DNA of 64,000 nucleotides from Flavobacteriales bacterium (GCA_016788635.1 JAEUSU010000008.1:1-64000); one strand, 5' to 3'. Numbered from the stretch's first letter, positions 8,705-17,419 are shown. Made by a program: numbers and translations. Notes: generated by a model from the letters alone, not told the origin.

Positions 8705-10594
8705 TCAGGGCAATTGCTCCGCCCGTGTGTTCGTGGGCGTGCTGCCCCCGATGTTCACCAGGATCGGATCGCGGTCGTTGCTGGCGCCCGTGTACTTCAC
8801 CAGGCCGTCCATGTTCACGTCCTCATTCCGGTACTGGCCGGTGAGGATCGTCGTGGGGCTGCCACCGCCGATGGCCGCGAGGATCGGGTCGCGGTCGTTG
8901 CCAGAGCCGGTATACTTGAGCATGTGATCGAAGGTGACATCGCCGCACCAGAGCAGGCGCATGTTGCCGGCGACCTTGCGCGCGTCAGTACCGTATGTCG
9001 CCAATGCGGAGTTGGAGAAACTCACATTGGTCAACCCCGTGCTGTTCAGGGCGACCGGACTTGCGGTCATAGCCCCCAGGTGGTTCCGGTGCCGTACCGC
9101 CACATGGTAGTTTCCGGGTGGTACCGGCAAGCGCAGATACCCGTTGTTCACGTCCTTCAGTTCGCCTCCCGCCTTGATCAACACGCGTTTGCTGGCCACC
9201 ACCAGCGAGGGGTTCACAGCATCGCGGAGCTCCAGGATCGCCCAATCCACGGTGGTGTTGGTCCCTGCAGTACCCATCACGCCTTGCACCATGCCGCCAT
9301 AGCCGCCACAACTGGTGCTGGCCATCGGGTGCAATGCGTCATAGGTGTAGGTATAGCCCATGGCAGAGTATGGTTCCGTGTAAGGAAGCACACCGCTGGT
9401 CCGAAGGGCATCGCTCATGGTATTCGGACCAGCGATGAACGGACCCTCGAGCAGCGCGAACACACGCAGGGTTACCGCCGGTGGTTCGGGCACAAGGGTC
9501 GCGAAGTTGGTGGTGTAGTTGAAGCCGTTCATGCTGGTGAAGCTACCCCCGCACAACACGCGCTCACCGACCCTCGAAAGGGCGAATACATTGCCACTGG
9601 GGTTTGGCACCCAGGGCGTGGCGATGCCGGTAAGGGCACTGACCGCGCCGAGCCACGGCCGGCTGTCGCTTCCGATCATGTTCTGGTATCCCGCGAGGTA
9701 AACCTGCCCATTCGCCACGGCGATCGCGGTCTGCGGTGCATCGGGCTGTGGGTTCCAGGACGTGACCATGGTCCCGTTGTTCAATTGCGCAGCGTAGGGT
9801 CGTGCCGCGCCACCCACAGTGGTGAAGTCGCCCGCGATGAACAGGGTGCTGCCGAACAGGGCCATATCGCGTACAGGCATGTTCACCGCTGGAATGGACC
9901 AGTTGGCGATGCCACCGTTGGTGAGGTCGACCTCTGCCAGATGCGGGAACGGGTTACTGCCGATCAGTGTGAAATGGCCACCGATGAACATTGATGTGCT
10001 GGTGGGCGTCAGGCAGAGCACCAGATCGTTCGGTGCCGGATTCCACGGCAGCAGCGCGCCGGTGCTCATTTGGAACGCTGCAGCATTGGTGCGTGATGAA
10101 CCGGACAGGGTGTTGAACTGCCCCCCCACGAAGAGTTGACCACCGGTGATGGCCATGGCCTTCACCAAGGCTCCACTGCCCGGGTTCGGGTTCCAGCTGG
10201 TGACCAGTCCGGTCAGCTTGTTCACGGCGCCGATCTTCTGCCGGGTCTGCCCATTGATGGTGGAGAAACTGCCGCCGATGTACACGTCGCTAGGGCCGAC
10301 GGCCAGGCTAATGATCTGTCCGTCCACATCGGGTGCCCATGGCAGCGGGGCGCCGGTGATCATGTCGAGTGCTGCGACCCGGTTGCGCACCACCGTTGCA
10401 TAGGGAGGTTGCGGATCGGTCAGTCCGGTGAAGTCACCGCCGATGTACACAACATTGTTCAGGCTGTCCACCGCGATGGCGAAGACCGCCCCGTTGGGCC
10501 GCCAGAAGTTCAATTCCAGCTGCATGTGTTGCGCATTCGCGATACCGGAGGCCAGGGCGAGCCAGAGAATGACAAGCTTGAGAGTGGGCTTCAT
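8705..10594 (-). CDS. Secreted delta-60/PQQ-like propeller protein with NDRDPIL C-terminal module
   Basis: The 629-residue protein has a signal peptide (MKPTLKLVILWLALASGIANA). Residues of about 30-370 carry propeller repeats with the recurring pattern NNVVYIGGDFTGL, QLFVGGQFNTLSG, TLFIAGDFTTVGG. Residues of about 373-629 form a module also present in the kelch protein at 61541, including YHVAVRHRNHLGAMTASPV and two repeats of the type GDVTFDHMLKYTGSGNDRDP and EDVNMDGLVKYTGASNDRDP, ending SEQLP-like at the stop. The repeats resemble dockerin-type calcium loops (D-x-N-x-D). There is no canonical T9SS type A domain. ATG at 10603 is an alternative start. Confidence 0.78.
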   Translation of the reverse strand: MKPTLKLVILWLALASGIANAQHMQLELNFWRPNGAVFAIAVDSLNNVVYIGGDFTGLTDPQPPYATVVRNRVAALDMITGAPLPWAPDVDGQIISLAVGPSDVYIGGSFSTINGQTRQKIGAVNKLTGLVTSWNPNPGSGALVKAMAITGGQLFVGGQFNTLSGSSRTNAAAFQMSTGALLPWNPAPNDLVLCLTPTSTSMFIGGHFTLIGSNPFPHLAEVDLTNGGIANWSIPAVNMPVRDMALFGSTLFIAGDFTTVGGAARPYAAQLNNGTMVTSWNPQPDAPQTAIAVANGQVYLAGYQNMIGSDSRPWLGAVSALTGIATPWVPNPSGNVFALSRVGERVLCGGSFTSMNGFNYTTNFATLVPEPPAVTLRVFALLEGPFIAGPNTMSDALRTSGVLPYTEPYSAMGYTYTYDALHPMASTSCGGYGGMVQGVMGTAGTNTTVDWAILELRDAVNPSLVVASKRVLIKAGGELKDVNNGYLRLPVPPGNYHVAVRHRNHLGAMTASPVALNSTGLTNVSFSNSALATYGTDARKVAGNMRLLWCGDVTFDHMLKYTGSGNDRDPILAAIGGGSPTTILTGQYRNEDVNMDGLVKYTGASNDRDPILVNIGGSTPTNTRAEQLP

Positions 10595-10639
10595 GCCATA
10601 CATGACGCTGTGGATGGGAGCGGGTTGTCGCCCATGGCG

Positions 10640-10681
10640 GAAAGAAGGAAGCCCCGGCCTCAGACGTGAGGCCGGGGCTTC
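10640..10681 (-). terminator. Strong terminator after the prolyl oligopeptidase gene
   Basis: A perfect 15-bp stem (10648-10662 paired with 10667-10681, arm GAAGCCCCGGCCTCA) has a 4-nt loop. On the minus strand it is followed by the pyrimidine-rich tail CTTCTTTCC. It lies just after the oligopeptidase stop. Confidence 0.85.
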
Positions 10682-10695
10682 ATCCGGAGCATGGC

Positions 10696-12885
10696 TTAGT
10701 GAATGGCGGAGGCTGCTTCAGGATAGGTCGGAGTGAAGCCGACGTTCGCCCAAAAGAAGCTCCAGATGTCCGCCTGCTCCTCGATGATCTTGCTGGTGGG
10801 TTTGCCGGCACCGTGGCCGGCTTGCACGTCCACGCGGATCAGCACGGGGTTGGGGCCGGTGTGCGCCGCTTGCAGAGCGCTCACGAATTTGAAGCTGTGC
10901 GCGGGCACCACGCGGTCGTCATGGTCGGCGGTCATCACCAGTGTGGCGGGGTAGGCCGTGCCGGGCTTCACGTTGTGCAAGGGTGAGTAGGCCTTCAGGT
11001 AGGCGAGTTCCTCGGGGCTGTTGTCGGCGTTGCCGTACTCGGGCGTCCAGCCGAAGCCCGCGCTGAACTTCTGGAAGCGCAGCATGTCCAGCACGCCCAC
11101 CTGCGGGAAGGCCACTTGAAAGAGGTCGGGCCGTTGGGTCATCACTGCGCCCACCAGCAGACCGCCATTGCTGCCCCCTTGTATGCCGAGCTTCTCCTTG
11201 CGTGTGTATTTCTCCTTGATCAGATACTCCCCGGCGGCAATGAAGTCGTCGAACACGTTCTGCTTCTTCTCCTTCATGCCGGCCTGGTGCCAGGCCTCGC
11301 CGTACTCGCCGCCACCGCGCAGATTGGCCAGGGCATATACGCCTCCTTGTTCCAGCAGGATGATGCGGCTGGTGCTGAAGCTGGGGCTTAGGCTGATGTT
11401 GAAGCCCCCGTACGCGTAGAGCAGCGTGGGGTTGTTGCCGTCCAGCTTCAACCCCTTTTTGTGCACGATGAACAGGGGCACCTTCGTGCCGTCCTTGCTG
11501 GGGTAGAAGACCTGCTTCGTCTCGAACTGGTCCGGGTCGAACTTCAGCTCGGGGCGGAAGAAGATCTCGCTCGTGCCGCTGGCAATGTCATACTTGTAGA
11601 TGGTGCCGGGGTCGGTGAAGTTGGTGAAGCTGTAGAAGGTGTAGGTGTGATCGCGCCTTCCGCTGAAACCGCCGGCGCTGCCCAGGCCCGGGAGTTTGAT
11701 CTCGCGCTCGTTGCTGCCATCGGGCTCATAGCGGTAGATCCGTGTGGTCACATCCTTCAGGTATTCGGCAAAGAGCTGCCCACCGCACAGGCCCGCGCTC
11801 TCCAGCAGGAAGTCCTTGTGGGGCAGCACATCCACCCAGTGCTCCTGGGCGGGTTTCTTCGGGTCCACGGCCACCAGGCGGTAGTTGGGCGCGTTCACAT
11901 TGGTGCGCACCAGGAGCCTGTCGTGCACATGGTCGTAGTCCGCAATGCTGGTCTTGAAGTCGAAGCCTCGCTGCAGGGCCACCCAAGGCGTGCCTTGCTT
12001 GGGCAGTCCGCCGGTGCGCAGGTCATGGTAGTACTGTTCGAACCCATCCGTACCGGTGCTGATATAAAGGGTCGCGAATTCTTCCCCCTCAGTGACCCCA
12101 ACACCCACGTAGCGGTTGGGGTTGGCGGGATCGGAATGGACCAATACATCCTGGCTTTGCGGGGTGCCCACCTTGTGGTAGTACACCATCTGGCCCAGGC
12201 TGGCGGCGCTGAACTTGCTGCCTTCCTTCACTTCGGGGAAGCGGCTGTAGAAGAAGCCATCCTTGAACCAGCTGGCACCGCTGAACTTCACCCACTCCAA
12301 CTTGTCGCTCAGCCTGGTCATGGTGCTCAGGTCCCATATTTCCAGTTCCTGCCAGTCGCTGCCGGCCTTCTGCACGTTCACCACCATGTAGCGCCTGTCC
12401 AGGCTGGCGCCGCTCAGGTTGATGCTGGTGGTGCCCGCCGGGTCGATCGCATTGGGATCGATGAAGACCGTGTCCTCGCCATCGATGCCTTTGCGCACAT
12501 AGATCACGCTCTGGTTCTGCAGGCCGCTGTTGCGGTATTGGAAGTAGAGGTCGCCGATGCGCACCGGTGCGCTCACCTTGGGGAAGTTGTAGAGATCCTC
12601 GTACCGCTTGGCGATGGAACTGCGGAAGGGTACCTGCGCCAGCCAGGCTTCTGTCACTTCGTTCTGGCGCTTGACCCAATCGGCGGTCTCTTCGCTCAGG
12701 TCGTCCTCCAACCAGCGGTAAGGGTCGGGCACCCAGGTGCCGTGGAGGGTGTCGCCGGCGGCGGTGTCCTGGCGGGTCTCGGGGTAGGTGGGCGGTGTCA
12801 GGTTCAGGCTCACTTCTTCCTTGGGCTGTTCGGTACATGCGGCCAGCAAGGCAAAGGCCGCAGCGGATGCGAAGATGCGTGACAT
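10696..12885 (-). CDS. Prolyl oligopeptidase family (S9A) serine peptidase, lipoprotein
   Basis: The 729-residue protein is a prolyl endopeptidase cleaving after proline in short peptides. The N-terminal propeller domain carries GTWVPDPYRWLEDDLSEET, and the C-terminal alpha/beta-hydrolase domain has the nucleophile motif GGSNGG (S572), the DHDDRV aspartate segment and the catalytic His in QAGHGAGK (H691). MSRIFASAAAFALLAACTEQ is a lipoprotein signal, so the enzyme should be periplasmic and membrane-tethered. This sets the start at 12885 rather than upstream in-frame codons. A box TACTTTCG on the minus strand lies about 25 nt upstream. It is monocistronic with a strong terminator. Confidence 0.95.
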   Translation of the reverse strand: MSRIFASAAAFALLAACTEQPKEEVSLNLTPPTYPETRQDTAAGDTLHGTWVPDPYRWLEDDLSEETADWVKRQNEVTEAWLAQVPFRSSIAKRYEDLYNFPKVSAPVRIGDLYFQYRNSGLQNQSVIYVRKGIDGEDTVFIDPNAIDPAGTTSINLSGASLDRRYMVVNVQKAGSDWQELEIWDLSTMTRLSDKLEWVKFSGASWFKDGFFYSRFPEVKEGSKFSAASLGQMVYYHKVGTPQSQDVLVHSDPANPNRYVGVGVTEGEEFATLYISTGTDGFEQYYHDLRTGGLPKQGTPWVALQRGFDFKTSIADYDHVHDRLLVRTNVNAPNYRLVAVDPKKPAQEHWVDVLPHKDFLLESAGLCGGQLFAEYLKDVTTRIYRYEPDGSNEREIKLPGLGSAGGFSGRRDHTYTFYSFTNFTDPGTIYKYDIASGTSEIFFRPELKFDPDQFETKQVFYPSKDGTKVPLFIVHKKGLKLDGNNPTLLYAYGGFNISLSPSFSTSRIILLEQGGVYALANLRGGGEYGEAWHQAGMKEKKQNVFDDFIAAGEYLIKEKYTRKEKLGIQGGSNGGLLVGAVMTQRPDLFQVAFPQVGVLDMLRFQKFSAGFGWTPEYGNADNSPEELAYLKAYSPLHNVKPGTAYPATLVMTADHDDRVVPAHSFKFVSALQAAHTGPNPVLIRVDVQAGHGAGKPTSKIIEEQADIWSFFWANVGFTPTYPEAASAIH

Positions 12886-12967
12886 GATTCGGGGCTTGGG
12901 TGGCCGAAAGTAGCCCCGCATCGGTTGCCCGATGGTATGGCTTGGTGACGAACGGTTGCGAAGAGCG

Positions 12968-14281
12968 TCAGGCGCGGCGCTGGCGCTGCACAGGCTGGCT
13001 GCTGGCCTGAAAGATCGTTCCGCCACCGGGCAGCAGTTCCATCTTCATGTCCAGCTGCCCCGCCAGGGTGTGGATGAGTTCCATGCCCAGGCTGTTCGGC
13101 CGGCTCCACTTGTTGCGGTCGGGCAGGCCCACGCCATCGTCGCCGATGCGCAGGTGCAGGCCTTCGAACTCACTGCCGCTGAGATGCACAATGATGGTGC
13201 CCTGGTCACGCCCTTTGAAGGCGTGCTTGAAGCTGTTGCTGATGACCTCGTTGATGAGCAGGCCCAGTGGGACCAGGGTGTCCACACCCAGGGTCTCCAC
13301 ACGAATATCCACGTCCATGCGCAGCTTCAGCCGGATGTTGTAGGCGGACACCAGGTCGCGTACCAGCGAGTCGAAGTAGGTGCGCACGTTGATGTTCGCG
13401 AGGTCCTTGCTCAGGTAGGTCTGCTCATGTACCAGGGCCATGGCGCCCACACGGTTCACACATTCCTGGAAGAGTTCTTGAACGCGGGCGTCCTGCACCT
13501 GTTCCAATTGGAAGCGGATGAGGCTGCGGACGATCTGCAGGTTGTTCTTCACGCGGTGGTGGATCTCCTTGATCATCACCTCCTTCTCCTCCTTGCTCAA
13601 CATGGTCTCCCGCAGTTCGCGGTTGATATGCTCCATGCGCTCCTTGGCGCCTTGCAATTCGCCGGCCTGTGCGCGTGATTCGTTCAGCAGGCGGCGGTTC
13701 ATTCCCACCAACAGGGCGAAGATCAGCGCCATGAGGCAGGCGAGTATGAGCAGGGTCTGCGCCTGGTCCCAGTGACTGCTGAGGGCGGCCGTGCTGGCCC
13801 CCAAACCGTTCTCCTGCACTTGCCGGACCATGCCGTCGATGCGCTTCTGACCATTCTTCACCAGGATGCCCAGGACCGCCTCGGCCATGCGTTGTGCGGC
13901 CGGGTCGGCCTGTCGCACCAGCACCTCACGGTGCAGGCTGTCCAGGTCGGTCACCAGGGTCCTGACCATGGGCCCCAATTCTTTCACACCCGGTTGGGTG
14001 CCGTGTCTGCGCGTGATGTCGTCTGTCCGGGTAAGTATCTCCTGCCTGCCCCGGGCCCAACGTTGGGGAAGGTCCTCGGTACTGTTGCGTGCGGCGAAGG
14101 TGAACTGGTCCAGGTCGGCCGCCAGCGCGTTCAGCTCGGAAATGAGGGCCAGTTGCCTGCCGATGCGTTGTTGCACGCGGCGTGCATCGCCCACCAGGCT
14201 CACGTCCCAGGCGATGAACAGGACGGCCAGCAAGGCGGCGGCGGCGGGCCATATCTTCCAGGAAAGGGTGCGGTCTCCCAT
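12968..14281 (-). CDS. Membrane sensor histidine kinase, HisKA_2 type
   Basis: The 437-residue protein has a transmembrane helix at about 9-28 (WPAAAALLAVLFIAWDVSL), a periplasmic helical region of about 130 residues, a second helix near 160-180 (LLILACLMALIFALLVG), then a coiled stretch. The HisKA_2 phosphoacceptor motif IHHRVKNNLQIV follows (H241/H242), then a HATPase domain with NEVISNSFKHAF and GDDGVGLPD. It should autophosphorylate in response to an unknown periplasmic or membrane cue. No receiver gene is directly adjacent; two lone receivers lie 3 kb away. ATG at 14281 is preferred to an upstream GTG at 14314. Confidence 0.88.
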   Translation of the reverse strand: MGDRTLSWKIWPAAAALLAVLFIAWDVSLVGDARRVQQRIGRQLALISELNALAADLDQFTFAARNSTEDLPQRWARGRQEILTRTDDITRRHGTQPGVKELGPMVRTLVTDLDSLHREVLVRQADPAAQRMAEAVLGILVKNGQKRIDGMVRQVQENGLGASTAALSSHWDQAQTLLILACLMALIFALLVGMNRRLLNESRAQAGELQGAKERMEHINRELRETMLSKEEKEVMIKEIHHRVKNNLQIVRSLIRFQLEQVQDARVQELFQECVNRVGAMALVHEQTYLSKDLANINVRTYFDSLVRDLVSAYNIRLKLRMDVDIRVETLGVDTLVPLGLLINEVISNSFKHAFKGRDQGTIIVHLSGSEFEGLHLRIGDDGVGLPDRNKWSRPNSLGMELIHTLAGQLDMKMELLPGGGTIFQASSQPVQRQRRA

Positions 14282-14324
14282 GGCGGTCGCGCCCTTGAAC
14301 GCCTGGGCGGCCACCGGGTTACGT

Positions 14325-14885
14325 TCACGGTTCGGCCGAGCGGCGCACCAGGCTGCCGAAGGCCCGCAGGAGGTTGTCCAGGTGGCTGGAGGCCTGTGTC
14401 TTCATGTCGGCATAGATGCGTTCCTGGTTGCGGGCGCCCAGGCCAGGTACGGGTTTCACCGGCCTTACCCCCTCGGCCAGCAGGCCGAAGTCTTTTCCAC
14501 CACCCGGAGTTATGCGGTTGCCGGAATGCTTCAAGGTGGTGATCAACACACGGCATTCGCCATTGCCGGCCTGGATCAGCACCCGGTAGGTGATCACGCC
14601 CATGGTCTCCTCGCGTGCGGTAAGCATGGCCGAGCGGTAGTTCATGCGCGCAGTGCCTTCGAGCACACCCGCTTCCTTGTCGGTGCGCTCCAGTTTGGCG
14701 CCTGGTTCACGGGCGAAGGTCATCTGCCATGCGGCCAAGGCCTCATCGTACACCTGTGCGCTGGAGCGCGGCAGGTGGTACGAACGGGCGAAGGACAGGG
14801 CCGCTCCGGAGGGGGGGGCGGGCTCCTGAGCCCCTGCAGGTAGCAAGACCAGGGTCAATGAGAGGAGCGGGGCCCAACGGAGCAC
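14325..14885 (-). CDS. DUF4468-like secreted protein
   Basis: The chosen GTG start at 14885 gives a 186-residue protein with the signal peptide MLRWAPLLSLTLVLLPAGAQ. The mature part has the DUF4468-like pattern: a strand plus helix (YDEALAAWQMTFA), then DKEAGVLEGTARMNY and a strand pair YRVLIQAGNGECRVLITTL. The family's function is unknown. ATG codons at 14933 and 14951 are in frame, but they give a poor N-terminus and overlap the NYN gene promoter. A box TACCTTCG (14889-14896, minus strand) sits 3 nt before the GTG. It is followed by the histidine kinase on the same strand. Confidence 0.65.
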   Translation of the reverse strand: MLRWAPLLSLTLVLLPAGAQEPAPPSGAALSFARSYHLPRSSAQVYDEALAAWQMTFAREPGAKLERTDKEAGVLEGTARMNYRSAMLTAREETMGVITYRVLIQAGNGECRVLITTLKHSGNRITPGGGKDFGLLAEGVRPVKPVPGLGARNQERIYADMKTQASSHLDNLLRAFGSLVRRSAEP

Positions 14886-14912
14886 GGCCGAAGGTACGTT
14901 CCCGCATGAACC

Positions 14913-14920
14913 TAGATTTG
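14913..14920 (+). promoter_or_regulatory. Predicted -7 box (TAGATTTG) of the NYN gene
   Basis: This is an exact TAnnTTTG match, 23 nt upstream of the ATG at 14944. It lies back to back with the opposing box at 14889-14896, so the two divergent genes share a compact promoter region. Confidence 0.6.
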
Positions 14921-14943
14921 CGCCCTTCTTCATCCCTTTATCC

Positions 14944-15882
14944 ATGAGCAATTATCCTTCCAAGCCACATGCCCTCAAGGTGGGCGTGTTCTACGATGGC
15001 AGCTATTTCACCCATGTCAGCAACTACTACAACTACGTTCACCCGCATCGCCGGCGCATCCACATCGGAGGGCTGCACGATTTCATCCGCCATCAGCTCG
15101 CCGAGCTCGAGGCCACCGGCCCGAACCTCTGCCACATCATAGATGCGCACTTTTTCCGCGGTCGTTTTGCCGCTCGCGAAGCGCGGGAAAAGCCCGATCA
15201 ACTCTACTACGACCGGGTGTTCGATGAGGTGCTCATGTACAACGGCGTACAGACGCACTATCTGCCCCTGCGCGACATGGCCGGGCGCAAGAAGGAGAAG
15301 GGGATCGATGTCCTGATGGCCCTTGAGACCTATGAGCTTTGCATGCTGAAACGCTATGACGTGGTGGTGCTGATCGCGTCCGACGGCGATCATGTGCCGC
15401 TGGTGCGCAAGCTGCATGCCCTCGGCTGCAAGACCATGCTCCTCGGTTGGGACTTCGAGTTCACCGATGAACTGACAGGTGAACTACAGACCACCCGCAC
15501 CAGCCGCGACCTGTGGAACGAGGTGAGCTATCCGTTACAGATGACGGAACTTGTTGAGGAGGGCCTGAAAGGCAATGACCCTGTGGTGCGCGAGTTGTTC
15601 GTGGCCAAGGAGGAGCGGGTGGAGGAGCACGCACACACGGCCAATGGCCTGGGCGAGGAACAGGAGAACGGCCGGCGGCGCAGTGAGGTGATGAGCCTGC
15701 ACAATGGCTATGGCTTCATCCGTTTTCCGGATAACAATCTCTTCTTCATTCACCAGGACGTTGAGAACCCCCTGTTCGCTGAGCTGATGGTGGGGGATGA
15801 GGTGGAATTTGATGTGGCCACGAATGATCGCGGCCAGCGGGTGGCCCGGCATATCCGGAGGGTGGAGGAAGGGGGGCTGTGA
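14944..15882 (+). CDS. NYN-domain (LabA/DUF88-type) ribonuclease with C-terminal cold-shock domain
   Basis: The 312-residue cytoplasmic protein has a PIN-like NYN domain over about 10-180. The acidic residues expected at a metal-dependent nuclease site are in VGVFYDGSYF, KEKGIDVLMALETYEL and VLIASDGDHVPLV. A charged linker follows, then a cold-shock/OB-like domain in about the last 70 residues, with GYGFIRFPDNNLFFIHQDV (the KGYGFI and VFFH RNA-binding motifs) and GDEVEFDV. The fusion predicts an RNA-targeted nuclease in RNA turnover or quality control. The target is unknown. Confidence 0.88.
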   Translation: MSNYPSKPHALKVGVFYDGSYFTHVSNYYNYVHPHRRRIHIGGLHDFIRHQLAELEATGPNLCHIIDAHFFRGRFAAREAREKPDQLYYDRVFDEVLMYNGVQTHYLPLRDMAGRKKEKGIDVLMALETYELCMLKRYDVVVLIASDGDHVPLVRKLHALGCKTMLLGWDFEFTDELTGELQTTRTSRDLWNEVSYPLQMTELVEEGLKGNDPVVRELFVAKEERVEEHAHTANGLGEEQENGRRRSEVMSLHNGYGFIRFPDNNLFFIHQDVENPLFAELMVGDEVEFDVATNDRGQRVARHIRRVEEGGL

Positions 15883-15894
15883 CCTCAGATCGCC

Positions 15895-16632
15895 TCAGCG
15901 TCCGATCGCCGGGAGTGTAAGGGTGAAGGTGCAGCCCTGGCCCACCCCCGCACTGAAGGCACGGAGCGTGCCACCATGCGCCTGTGCCCATTGTTGCGCC
16001 CGGGCCAGGGAACTGCGCCCCTGCGACTCTCCCGCAGTGGTGCGGCTTTCCAGCCATGCATAGCGGGTGAAGACCTGCTTGAGGTCATCTTCGGAAAGGC
16101 CGACACCCGGATCGATGACCTGCAGGAGGACATGATCGGCGTTCATGCTGGCGCGCACCTGGATGGTGGCACCGGCGGCAGAGAATTTGGAAGCATTGCT
16201 CAGCAACGCTTGCAGGAGCGGTGTCAGATAGTGCGGGTCTCCGCTTACTGGCAACGGACTGTTGATCGATAGGTCCAGCTGCTGGCCCTTTCGTTCCAGG
16301 CGGGGCAGCACCTCGGCAACGGCTTGCTGCAGCAGCTGGCCCAGGTCGGTGTCCTCACGGTGCAGCTGCCCCATGCCGCGCTCCACGCCCATGTCGTCCA
16401 GCAAGGATTCCACCTCGCGAAGACCCTCGAAGAATTTGCGCTCCGCGAAGGAGGCGATCTCGTTGCGTTGATCATGGGGGAGGTCCTGGTCAAGGAACCG
16501 GATGGCCTCCATAAGCCCGCCCAGCTTGTTGCGCAGGGCGTGCGAGAAGTGGTGCAGGCGCTCGGTGCGGGCGGCCGATCCGGCATCTCCGCTCACGTGC
16601 ACCGGCACGGTATGTCGTTCAAGCCCGGACAT
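15895..16632 (-). CDS. Soluble sensor histidine kinase
   Basis: The 245-residue protein has no membrane segment or sensor domain. It carries an H-box LHHFSHALRNKLGG (H31), an N-box LLSNASKFS, the ATP-lid motifs DPGVGLSEDD and GCTFTLTLP. Its 5' end overlaps the preceding receiver gene by 14 nt, so the two are translationally linked, and a second receiver gene lies upstream. It probably trades phosphate with those lone receivers, receiving input from a partner protein rather than sensing directly. Confidence 0.88.
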   Translation of the reverse strand: MSGLERHTVPVHVSGDAGSAARTERLHHFSHALRNKLGGLMEAIRFLDQDLPHDQRNEIASFAERKFFEGLREVESLLDDMGVERGMGQLHREDTDLGQLLQQAVAEVLPRLERKGQQLDLSINSPLPVSGDPHYLTPLLQALLSNASKFSAAGATIQVRASMNADHVLLQVIDPGVGLSEDDLKQVFTRYAWLESRTTAGESQGRSSLARAQQWAQAHGGTLRAFSAGVGQGCTFTLTLPAIGR

Positions 16633-16993
16633 GGTTGCGGGTGGCGCGGTCCAGCACTTCGCAGAACTGGTCCTGGTCGATCGGTTTCACCAGGTAGTGG
16701 CAGCCATTCATGTGGCGGATGGTGTCCACGTAGTCCGTCTTGGTGGAGGCCGTTAAGAAGATCACGGGGATCGAATCCGTCCGGTGGATCTCCTGCGCCA
16801 GGTCCAGGCCGGTCTTTTCGCCTTTCAGGTAGATGTCCATGATGATCACATCCGGCCGTTCCGCAGCGAGCATGCGCTCGGCTTCTTCGGAACTGCGGGC
16901 CACACCGATGACCTCGAAGCCCATGCGTTCGAGCTGCAGGCGGTAGCCGAAGGAGATGATCGTTTCGTCCTCGATGATGAGTACCTTCTTCAT
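16619..16993 (-). CDS. Single-domain response regulator (CheY-like receiver)
   Basis: The 124-residue protein is only a receiver domain. The acidic pair is in LIIEDE, the phospho-acceptor is D53 (IIMDIYLKG), the switch Thr is in FLTAS and the conserved Lys is K103 (LVKPID). There is no output domain, so it must act by protein contact or in a phosphorelay. The ATG at 16993 (MKKVLIIED) is preferred over one five codons upstream. It lies between another lone receiver (24 nt upstream) and the overlapping histidine kinase gene. Confidence 0.93.
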   Translation of the reverse strand: MKKVLIIEDETIISFGYRLQLERMGFEVIGVARSSEEAERMLAAERPDVIIMDIYLKGEKTGLDLAQEIHRTDSIPVIFLTASTKTDYVDTIRHMNGCHYLVKPIDQDQFCEVLDRATRNHVRA

Positions 16994-17017
16994 GTGGTGG
17001 GGGAGCAAAGGGGTGGT

Positions 17018-17419
17018 TCACGCACGCTGCAGGTGCGCGTGGGTGATGCGTTCGAACTGTTCGATGGTGAGTGATTTCTCCACGTAATCGTTGATGGAGC
17101 CCATGCCGCGTGCGCGGTTCAGGTCCTGGGGGCGGTTGCTGGAACTGACCATGATCACGCTGGTGCCGCCGCGCGGCAACAGGCCTTCGCGTTCGCAGGT
17201 CTCCACGAACTCGAAGCCGGTCATCCCGGGCATGTTGATGTCCACCAGCAGCAGGTCCACCTCTCCCAAGCCGGCACGCATGGCCGAAAGGGCTTCATAT
17301 GCACTGTTGAAGCTGCGGATGCTTCCTGTGAACCCGGCCTTCTTCAGGATCAGGCGGGTCACGAAGTGGCAATCATCCTCGTCGTCGATCAATACAATGT
17401 GGTCGATGGGTCCGATCAT
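17018..17419 (-). CDS. Single-domain response regulator
   Basis: The 133-residue protein is a lone receiver domain of the type common in Bacteroidota. It has the acidic cluster LIDDEDD, the phospho-acceptor D60 (LLLVDINMPG), the switch region VIMVSSS and the Lys in YVEKSL. It is the first gene of a three-gene unit with another lone receiver and a soluble kinase. The start at 17419 is chosen because it gives the compact domain start MIGPIDHIVLIDDE. It is divergent from the rnfD-like gene. Confidence 0.92.
   Translation of the reverse strand: MIGPIDHIVLIDDEDDCHFVTRLILKKAGFTGSIRSFNSAYEALSAMRAGLGEVDLLLVDINMPGMTGFEFVETCEREGLLPRGGTSVIMVSSSNRPQDLNRARGMGSINDYVEKSLTIEQFERITHAHLQRA

Noticed and set aside
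11461-12882. Long open frame opposite the prolyl oligopeptidase gene
   Set aside because: It is the complement of a well-supported gene, is rich in Val/His/Ala/Gly as expected for an antisense frame in high-GC DNA, and has no domain.
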